A stretch of DNA of 36,723 nt from Chromera velia (Eukaryota > Sar > Chromeraceae). A model generated the notes under the pieces. The model saw only the letters and a list, made by a program, of their open reading frames with translations, was not told the origin of the DNA and ran no database searches. The position numbers were made by a program, and so were the translations under genes. The stretch spans positions 5,001 through 41,723 of the forward strand of contig JAHBMJ010000752.1 of NCBI GenBank assembly GCA_018398765.1. Reading direction: 5' to 3'. Below are positions 15,601 to 24,378 of the stretch, one piece after another (position 1 is the stretch's first letter; each line of letters opens with the position of its first letter).

Positions 15601-18238
15601 TTACACTTTTTGAATTGTGGCCTTGAACAAGGAGAAACTTTGGGATTCAAATGAATTATTCGTTTGAAAAAGTCGAAACTTGCACTGGGATACCATTCAA
15701 GGTCACAAAACAACGACACCCATATATTCCCTTGCACAACACGAGCACCTAAAGTGGTTTTCTGTGTTGGCATGATCTGCATGAAGACTCAGTACATTTT
15801 CCCTTTGGACGTCCCGCTCTTTTCCTTCCTTCCAACAGGTCCGGAAACGATGACGTTCTCCTCATTGGGTTTCTCCGCAAACCCAAACGATACTCCTTGG
15901 CATCGAGGCACTCACCCACAAAAGGCACTCCAGTCGCAGCAGAAGAACGGAACGAGGCCGAGGGCCCTTCCACTCTCGCAGAGCCCCCCGCTCGAGTTGT
16001 GGACGGTCTGTCTGGAGCAGTGGTCGCGGGGGACGGAGAGGCGGTGGGTGCGGAGTTGAAAGAAAAGATCCGAATACAAATGGAGGCCACGGAGGGAGAA
16101 GGAATCTCAAGTAATGCACGAAAGAAGAGAATGTCACTTTTCAGATTCAACATGACCAGAGGATCTGCAGACCTAGATCCAGCAGATCTCGGCCCCCTTC
16201 CGCAGCCTGGGTCGGGAACTATGCCCGGGAGTCTCTCTACAGGTCCTGTCGTTTCGTCATCTCGTGGCGGGTCTGGATCGGCATCTGCGGCCTTCGAAGG
16301 ACAGAGGCACTCCGAGGCACTCACCCACCAGTCTTTGAGTCAAACAGACCAACCCAACGGAGGCATAGGACGTGCCTCATCAGTGCGTGCGGCAGGCGAC
16401 CCCCGTGGAGGCCCCTCATCCTCATCCTCAGTCCCCCCGGGGTCGTCGAAGGAGCCGGAGATCCTACTCAACCCGGGGCCGTGCTTTGAACTACCAGAAT
16501 ATTTCGCAACAAATGAATGGTACGCGCTTGTCATTGCCACTTCTCTGGACACGGTAAAACAACGACCCGACAGGGCGACCCTCTTCACTCAGAAGAGAAG
16601 TATCAACAGATCGCGGCTAAGCCTTCCTTTCACAGGGCCCCTCACCGTCCCCTCTCCTCTGAATCCCAGCAGCAGATTCATGCCCTGGGTCTCTAACGAG
16701 AACGCTCCCATCAGTCCCTCGGCACCTGCGTCTGTGGTAGAGAAAGGCAAAGGACAGCAGCGATCTAGTGGTGCGTCGGTTTCTTTGGGAGACTGCGAAT
16801 CTGTGTCGGTGCGTTTGAGGAAGTGGCAGGTGGCCCAGTACTCGGCTGCTCTTGCTGCAGCTGCTTCTGCTGTACAGTCGAGTCCTGTTCCTCAGTCCGA
16901 CGTCATGGAAAAGGAGAAGGGGGAGGTCATTGAAGACGAGGGTATAGGCAGAAATCGAGGACACGCGGTCATGTCTTCTGTTTTGATCACACAGAGCCAT
17001 GAGGACTTGCCAGTTCCACAGCAGGACCCTCAAGAGGCAGAGGACGAAGAAGGAGAAGAAGGGCAGGAAAAGAGAGACCAGAGAAAATCCAAGTTGAAGG
17101 TTGTAGACTTTCAGCACATTGGGAGAAGTGAAGGGAGGTCTGTGTCCTTTGACCCCTCCTCCTCCCGTAGGACCCCTACCGCCATTCAGGGAAATGCAAT
17201 GACGAAAGGGGGTCCTCTGTTTCCTGAAGAACGGCTCACCCCTGCCGGCAGACGAGTGCCGTCGCCTATCCAGGGCAGAGCAAAAGAGAGTTTGGGTCAG
17301 TTCTCGTCCCTGTCGGTGAACTTGAAAGGGGCAGTGCGGGGAAGTTCTTCCTCCTCTGTTAGTCAGGGAAGAACAGACACGCTTACAGCAATCGCACAGG
17401 GCGTCCGACTTAGAGGGGGAGGAGATGTACGAAAAGGGGCAGGTAATGAGTTTCCTTGGGGGCCGTGGGTGCAGAGTGGCGAGGGATCACCGGGGGGGGC
17501 TGGAGGGCTTGATGCGAAGGGGATGGGGAGGCTGGCTCGAGAGGCAGAAGAAGAGGAGGACCGCGCGTTGATCGGGGAGTTGAACCTTGCAGTGGAAAGG
17601 GCGGAGAGACCTGCGGCACCCCCTCCTGCCCTCCTGGTGCGTCCTTTCTTGTGTTTTCGTTTTTTTCGTTCGTTCGTTGGTTTTGGGCATTTCTTTTGTT
17701 CGTTTTGGGTCGATTACTGTCATGCACTTTGTCAGCTGATGTGCTGGAGATTCTCACAAAATGCCTCAATTCTTTCCCCTCATCCGTAGGCAGGGCCCAT
17801 TGATGTTCCCTTGATGTCGTCTGTGGATCTCCCTTTCGTTTCGTTGCAGTAATATGGTATGGGTTTCCTCTTTTGTACTCCCCGTAACCCTTTTTTTTGT
17901 GAGGTTTCTAGTCACCCCTTTCTCTTGCTGATTATGTGTAGCATGAGTCTATGTACGCCTTTACTGACTACCTGGCTTCAACCAACTCAAATCAAAATCA
18001 AATCAATCAAACTTACCCGAATGCATGCAGGCAAAGGGAGGGCATATTCTCCTGTGCTCCGACTCCAGTTCCCTCTCTCTCCACTACTTTCTCCAACCCC
18101 TCCGGGCACGCACCCTTCCCAAATCAAGGAGACAGAGACCCGTGGTTGTCCTCTCAAGCAAGACCCCGGACGACTGGAAGATGGTCGTGAAGGATCGACA
18201 CGTCAGTACTGCAGTCTCTCTCTCTCTCTCTCTCTCTT

Positions 18239-18274
<36 letters not shown>

Positions 18275-21260
18275 CGAACACGACGAAAGAAAGAAAGCTG
18301 AGTTCGTTCAAGAAATAGATCGACTTGTTCATGATGACTGTGTAGAGTCACCCTAACCTCCGGGAGACAGAGTTTCCGTTCACAGAAATTACCTTCCCCC
18401 CCCCCCCCCCCCNNNNNNNNNNNNNNNNNNNNNNNNNNNNNNNNNNNNNNNNNNNNNNNNNNNNNNNNNNNNNNNNNNNNNNNNNNNNNNNNNNNNNNNN
18501 NNNNNNNNNNNNNNNNNNNNNNNNNNNNNNNNNNNNNNNNNNNNNNNNNNNNNNNNNNNNNNNNNNNNNNNNNNNNNNNNNNNNNNNNNNNNNNNNNNNN
18601 NNNNNNNNNNNNNNNNNNNNNNNNNNNNNNNNNNNNNNNNNNNNNNNNNNNNNNNNNNNNNNNNNNNNNNNNNNNNNNNNNNNNNNNNNNNNNNNNNNNN
18701 NNNNNNNNNNNNNNNNNNNNNNNNNNNNNNNNNNNNNNNNNNNNNNNNNNNNNNNNNNNNNNNNNCCGGGTCCTCCCGGCTTTGCTTTCACTGAAGACGT
18801 TGTTTCTTTAAAATTCAGACGCTTTTTCCACGCAGTACATGCAAACTCCTTCATCATTGATGCTTTTCTCCTTTTGTTCTTGCTGCAGACGTACTTCATC
18901 AAGGGCTCTGGCCACTCTCTCTGGGACCTCGAGCGCGCAGGTTTCAGGTCGGTCAGTCAGTCCAAGAGTCAGACAGTGAAGGAATCACAGAGTCAGTGAG
19001 ACCTGAGTGAACCTTTCGTATCCTTGAGGTCGCCCGCAAAAGAGATTGTCAACAAAAATGGATAAAGGCTGTCTTCCTTTTTTGGACGACTTGGATGGAT
19101 GCAACGAATAAGACGGACAAAGACGCTGTATTGTGCTACTCAGCTGAGTGACCCCTCGCGATATCTCTCCCTTTGTGAATTTTCTCTCGATGCTTACTCA
19201 CACAGTTTTTGAGTGCACTAAACGAACGACCTTCTCCATTCGCTCCTGCCTGAGTATCTGCATGCATTCATGAATGCAGAAGTGCCCACGCCATCCTGGT
19301 GTCCATGCCCGGAGAGTCGAGGACAGATGCGTTCCTGGCAGATGCAGCGACGATCATCGCGACCAAACTCATCGAAGCCAACCTGGATTGTCGACGGCAC
19401 GTACAGGTCTGCTCCATGTGAAATCTGTTTCAAAATACTCTAGTAGAAAGTCTGCTGTCATTTGTACACAGCTATTTTATACGAGGTACATCCAATGCGT
19501 CAGCACGGACGGTCCTGAATGTTCAAATAGTCTACCCCCCATCAACGCGCCCTAAGAAGGTCGTTCAATCTGGAGATCAAAGCTGAGGGAACTTCAATTT
19601 TATCTGCATGTCCCCTGCCTGTCCGTGCTTTTTCTGTCTGTCTGTGTTGATCATGCAGTTGATCTCTGAGTTGTCTGCGGACTGCAACTTCCGGTTCCTC
19701 AATCTGCCCGTGGAGACCTTTCCTGGGCTGGAGGGCTTAGAAGACCCCTTTCCGAAGTGGATGGAACGGTCGGTCGGTTGGCTGCATGGGTCCCTGGGGG
19801 AGGGAGGGGAGTAGTGTTCGGAGAAGAGAGGGCATTCGAAGACGGGCAGTGCACGCCGTTTTGAATGAATGAAGGCATGCAGCAGTCTTCTTCTTCAGAG
19901 TCTATGATCGAGTCAGGCGCGAAGAAGTGAAATTTGGTGGGGGATCAAACGACTCGTGAAATTAAGCAATTCTGGCTTGTGAATCTTTTGACTCCAGAGC
20001 TCGGTATGGTTTTCAGTCTTTTTGTAAGCTCTTGTCGCCTGGCACATGTGTTCCTGTACATCTATTCATGGTGCAGCCGACAGGCCAAGTTGAGTGGAGA
20101 AAGAGACGGGGGCGCAGTTGATGTTTTGAAGAGGATGCCAAACGCGTCTGTCTGTTTTCGCAATTCGATCGACACTCTCGAGAGGCCCCAGCAGCAGACG
20201 GGAGACGGAAACGATCTCCTCATGGGGCAGGAGAATGTTGAGGGTCCAGTGGAAGTCTTAGAAAGAGTTAGAGAAAGGGCAAGAAGAGGGTTTGGGGGAT
20301 GGCTGTTCTGTTGCTGTGGACGGAGAAGGAGAGCGAAGCGTCGGAAGCGGCCTCTGCGTGAATGTCTCTGTCTCGAGGGCGACTCGTCGGATGATGGAGG
20401 AGAGAGGGGAACACCGAAAGGAAGGACAGGAAAGCAAGGAGAGAGAACTCGGGGAGGAAATGGATCGGGAGGGGTATCCGACGAGGGATCGTTTCTTCTC
20501 AGCGCAAGGTTTGTCTGTCGATGAATGAACGGAATCAATCGCGTTGTTCAAATTTAATTGTAGTATGCCTTGTTTTCTCCCTTCACTGTGATCTACCGAT
20601 CATAAGGAAGTTTGACTTGAACAAGAACACCGCAGGAACGAATACAGAAATAAATTTAGACTTAGCACCGTCTCATTTTGCCTCTATGCATATTTTGGCT
20701 TCTTCGCGGCCTCTTTCGCTCGCTCGCTCGCTCTCTCCTCTTTTCTGTAATTCATGCTTTCTCTGAGCACTTGCTGCCCCCCCTTTGATGCCTTCGTTTA
20801 CTTTTCATACATGCACAATACACCGTGCTGCCGACAGGTTCGTTTTTGTCACCGAGAGGTGGGCTCCCTTTTTGTTCACTGAGGCTTCTTGCCTGCCTCT
20901 CTGGCTGCCTGCAGATACTGCTCAGGCCAACTGGTGGTCTCTAATATGTTCCTGACTTTGATGACCAACATGGTCTTCAACAGGTCGATGTCGTTCATCC
21001 TCCAGGCCTTCGTTTCCGCAGACACCGTGGCTGTCCCTGTACCCTCTCGGCTGTTCGGGAGGGAGTATGCCGAGCTAATTCTGGAGTTCTTCAACCCTCT
21101 TTTCTGTCCTGAAGAGAAACAGCAGGCAGCAGACGGAGGGGAGAAAAATCGTGAATGCCCTCAACTTCTGCCTATCGGTCAGCAAGGAAAGAAAGCTCCG
21201 GCATTGTTTTTCTTTTTTCTTCTCTGTCCTCTTTAGATGGACAACTAGATGTATGCAGGT

Positions 21261-21295
<35 letters not shown>

Positions 21296-22228
21296 GTGTC
21301 TGCATTCACTAATCTGTTTCTGTGCGTATGAGTACATGCACATGCAGGTCTCTTTCGCACCGTGTTTGTGTCTGAGAATTCGAAGGAGGAGGACGCCAGG
21401 GGAGGAGACCCCGAAGGAGAAGACCCAAGGGGAGCATTTTGGGGTCAGGAAAATGGAACAGATAGAACGAGAAGGGCAGAAGAAGCAAACGTTGAAGAGG
21501 AAGAGGATGATGAAGAGGAGGAAGAGGAAGAGAGAGCAGACATTCCATCTCGTTCCTTTCAATTCTTTTCGTTTGTGTCTCCGGAGACCTCTCTCCCTCC
21601 TGTTCTCGAGTCTCACCTCTATCCCTCTGAGTCTTCAGAATCAGATTCTTCATCTCCTTCTGACAATCACAGTACTCTTGACAGAGAGGAAAAAGCAGCC
21701 AGCACAGAACTGCAAGAGGGTGTAGAAGGAAACGACGACCAGACAATGTCCCCGCCCAAATCAGCCACACAGATTATTTCTCTCGTGCTCAACCATTCAG
21801 GAGACCATTCACTCCCTGCAAACAAAAAGCAAAATTCCCAGAAAGACAAAGAAGAAGACCCATCGCCAGTGAGCAGAATCCAGGAACTTCCTGTTCCACG
21901 AAGAGAAAGCAGAAGAGGAAGCAGTCATCCAAACAAACCTCGGAACGCCTCCGTACTCTTCAACAAACAAAGGCAGCAGGAAGGGAAAGAGAGGATCAGT
22001 ACATCGTTCAAAACAGAAGAAGCCAAGGAGAGAGCAAAGCAAGATCCCTTTTCCCTCCCCAACCCCTCTTTCTCCTTCACTTCCGAAAGAGAAGGCCTCG
22101 AGATCCCCAGGGTGCCTCTGCCCAGGCTCTCTTGGCTCTATGCTGCACCGCCTGCAAAGACTATCCTCAGGCCACTCGACATCGCACTGTGCATCCGCCC
22201 ATCAACGCACGGTCCCATCCGGAAATGA
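11831..22228 (+). CDS. BK/Slo-type large K+ channel with two RCK domains (16 exons, 1812 aa)
   Basis: Exons: 11831-12496, 12977-13032, 13459-13695, 13936-14071, 14345-14434, 14661-14791, 15089-15349, 15839-17636, 18031-18201, 18889-18947, 19280-19406, 19659-19768, 20077-20508, 20838-20858, 20915-21177, 21348-22228. All junction phases agree and the total is 5439 nt. Exon 1 encodes six membrane segments including an S0-like one (about residue 25) and an Arg-bearing S4 before S5. The selectivity filter TVGYGD is residues 239-244, followed by S6 and RCK1 (from about 295, FLVVTGNPSAQM). RCK1 ends with ILLNPG near 735, after a ~185-residue insert. A ~350-residue low-complexity linker precedes RCK2 (from 1126, KGGHILLCSDSS). 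The calcium-bowl position holds a ~145-residue insert with a CCC and poly-Arg cluster. The ~300-residue acidic tail lacks known domains. Likely a membrane channel gated by voltage and/or an intracellular ligand. Exon 1 could instead end at 12508. Confidence 0.85.
12561..12758. repeat. Compound microsatellite in channel intron 1: (TC)n, (TGTC)n, (CA)n, (CACT)n
   Basis: Successive perfect or near-perfect tracts follow one another: TC, TGTC, TC, CA (about 45 bp) and CACT (about 80 bp). It begins about 60 nt after the exon 1 donor and lies wholly inside the intron. Confidence 0.95.
18213..18270. repeat. (TC)n microsatellite in channel intron 9
   Basis: A TC tract with one small interruption starts about 12 nt after the donor at 18202. 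It reads as pyrimidines on the transcribed (sense) strand. Confidence 0.95.
18413..18765. other. Assembly gap (353 N) in channel intron 9
   Basis: Unknown bases follow a run of 17 C residues, a likely sequencing stop. The flanking exons join in phase without it, so the gap probably contains only intron, but a short phase-neutral exon could be hidden there. Confidence 0.99.
20838..20858 (+). other. 21-nt microexon of the channel gene
   Basis: CGACAG precedes it and GTGGGC follows. It contributes six whole codons (FVFVTE) plus split Arg codons on both sides, and it bridges exons 13 and 15 in frame. Skipping it also keeps the frame, so it could be alternatively spliced. It lies just before the conserved SGQ segment of RCK2. 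Confidence 0.6.
21261..21291. repeat. (GT)n microsatellite in the last channel intron
   Basis: A GT tract of about 30 bp lies between the donor at 21178 and the ATGCAG acceptor ending at 21347. Confidence 0.95.
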
Positions 22229-23093
22229 ACCAAGGAGAGAAAGGAAAAAGTGACGATTTGCGTTCAATCAAAATTCCAACGAAGGATGCAGAAGAAAATA
22301 TTTTTTGTTATCCCATCGTGGAAGGCCAGTTGTTTTATGAAGCATGCAAAAAGTGGTACTAAAGCAAGTCAAGAATAAAGACAGACAAATCAAATTGATA
22401 GATCGAACTGAGAGAAAGATTAAAAGAACCAGCGATTATGCAATTGCATTACTATACTCCTCATAATTTTTATTCAGATTTTTTGAACCGAGTTTTAAAC
22501 CGTTATTTTGTTTATTTTGACCTAAATATTCATAAATTTACCATTCAATCTTAGCTTAAATTAAAAAATATGATCACCATGACTTTTATAATGGTACCGT
22601 TGGTACGCCATTGTTGTTAGCCTAGTATTTACTATCTAAACAAGATATATTGTGAGGTATTTATACATGTGCTGTTAGCGTCGAAACTACAGGATAAACA
22701 CAGGACAGTTACGCGACAGTTTAATTTAGGTTTTCGTCATCACAATTTTGATTCATAAATTTCTAAAACAGTATTATTTAGGAAAATATCTGTTATATGT
22801 TAGGATCTTGAAGGAGACTTGCATAAAGATGGACTGCCAGAAGCTAGGCTCCGACGGCCTTAATCATTCATTCATGCGTATGGTGTAATTTGTTAATTTT
22901 GCAGATATATTTACATGCATGCTTCATTATAATTCATACAGTAAATTTCAGACAAGATTCCGATGATGATGATCATAATCAGATCATTTCCCAATTCTCT
23001 TTCAATTTGCTGCAATCAGCCTGATAAATGCTAAATAAAGTCGAAACAAGGAACTTTGAATGCCCTAGTGAATGCTAATGGAATGATGATTTA
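22229..23093. other. AT-rich intergenic region, no gene seen
   Basis: After the channel stop the sequence becomes strongly AT-rich, with AATAAAG at about 22372 that may be the channel polyadenylation signal. No convincing open frame or repeat structure was found. Confidence 0.5.
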
Positions 23094-23312
23094 CTACTGC
23101 CGTAACGCCCGTCTAATCGGCCGGCCAAACCCTCCTTCAAGTTGCTTATAGGGAAAGAAGACACTCTTTAACTTGAAGGAGACGGATAGAAAAAACTCAT
23201 CCAAATCAGTCTCCTTTACACGCCTGAAAGAAGCATGTGCACCCACTTCTGAACTGATGGAGAGAAGGGATCTCTTGGCGGCGTTCAAAGCATCGGTAAT
23301 TCGCACACGCAT
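23094..23312 (-). CDS. Short hypothetical open frame, 72 aa
   Basis: The frame starts ATGCGTGTG at 23312 and stops at 23094. The peptide mixes charged and hydrophobic residues and ends FGRPIRRALRQ. It resembles coding sequence more than its surroundings do, and it may be a small gene or the last exon of one. No domain was recognised and no splice partner was assigned. A (CT)n microsatellite lies upstream of it at 23605-23641. Confidence 0.28.
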   Translation of the reverse strand: MRVRITDALNAAKRSLLSISSEVGAHASFRRVKETDLDEFFLSVSFKLKSVFFPYKQLEGGFGRPIRRALRQ

Positions 23313-23604
23313 TTACGCCTTTTAGAAAAGCACGAAAAGGAGACACCACTTCGAAGAGGAGACACACAGAGACCTAAAAAGACCTGGCAGCCCCTACAGC
23401 AAACACCGGCAGCATTCCTGGTCCAGATCGATCGGCAGACACATGTCTCGACGGAAGAAGAAGTGGGCACATTGATTGATCCAAAGAGAAGCTGACAATC
23501 CGAAAAAGACAAACAGACAAGCTGCGCGCGCAAAGAAAAAAAAGGGGGAAAAGGGATGCTGCGAGAAGGAAACAACAAAAGCCTCCTTTCTCCCCCCCCT
23601 CTTC

Positions 23605-23605
23605 G

Positions 23606-23641
<36 letters not shown>
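23605..23641. repeat. (CT)n microsatellite
   Basis: A perfect CT tract of about 36 bp. The flanks (23313-24255) contain no gene that I can support. Confidence 0.95.
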
Positions 23642-23644
<3 letters not shown>

Positions 23645-24255
23645 ATCTCCCCGACGCCCAACCTCCGTCTCTACATTAATCAATGTCTAACTGCATGACA
23701 AGAACAGCGATCGACTCTCACATGCACCAGCGCCGAGCCGGGAGACGGACCTCCGCCACACAATCAATCAAGAGGAAGAGGACGAAAGGAGGAATCGCCC
23801 AGCTGTCGTCTTGCTGTCTTTTCATTCTTGTCTGCCTGACTGCATGAGGCGTTCGAAAGTACAAACACGCGTACAACACCCGACCGCATGCCGGCATGCA
23901 ATAAAGAGACGATGGAGAAGTCAGTAAGCAGACTGACTGCCTTGGATCGGAAACTGAGTCGGACACAGAAGCGCAATCACAAGAAGTAGTCAGACATCGG
24001 CATCCAAATTCGCATACAGACATGCCCTGCGTGGATCCCCTACAGAACAGGAAGGAACTGCGAAAAAAAAAATCACCCCGACCCTATGCAGATCAGAGCA
24101 CCGACAGAAGCGTCGACCCCATCTGCCTTCAAGAGGGTACTGAAGGCATGCAGCTGATTGATTGATCATCCATTCATCGACAGACACAGAGAGAAGGGAA
24201 GAAAGAAGAGGGGCTGCACAGGACAAACGAATAAGAAGGGAGCAGGAGGGCTTCG

Positions 24256-24378
24256 CTTGAATTCCTGGCAGAATCGACCGTCCCGCCGGTGAACACCGAT
24301 GCCCTTCCCCCCAGAGTACTGGCAGTAGTAGCGTTGCCTACCGTCTAGCCTACCGTGCTCACAGATGTTTCCACCTCC
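24256..24378 (-). pseudogene. Out-of-frame, decayed last two repeat units of the CBM20/repeat gene
   Basis: Past the 4-bp insertion, the shifted frame still reads a unit GGNICEHGR, then QRYYCQYSGG, KGIGVHRR and FCQEFK. These match the last units of the divergent paralog (QRYYCKDCGG, KGICVHRK, HCKECK), but four cysteines are replaced. The tail therefore seems to have lost constraint after the frameshift. Confidence 0.7.

Noticed and set aside
18348-18902. Minus-strand frame across the N gap
   Set aside because: Mostly unknown bases and a C run; the flanks are channel intron and exon.
22900-23000. Possible tRNA or small RNA in the AT-rich spacer
   Set aside because: No cloverleaf or box A/B pair could be traced by eye.
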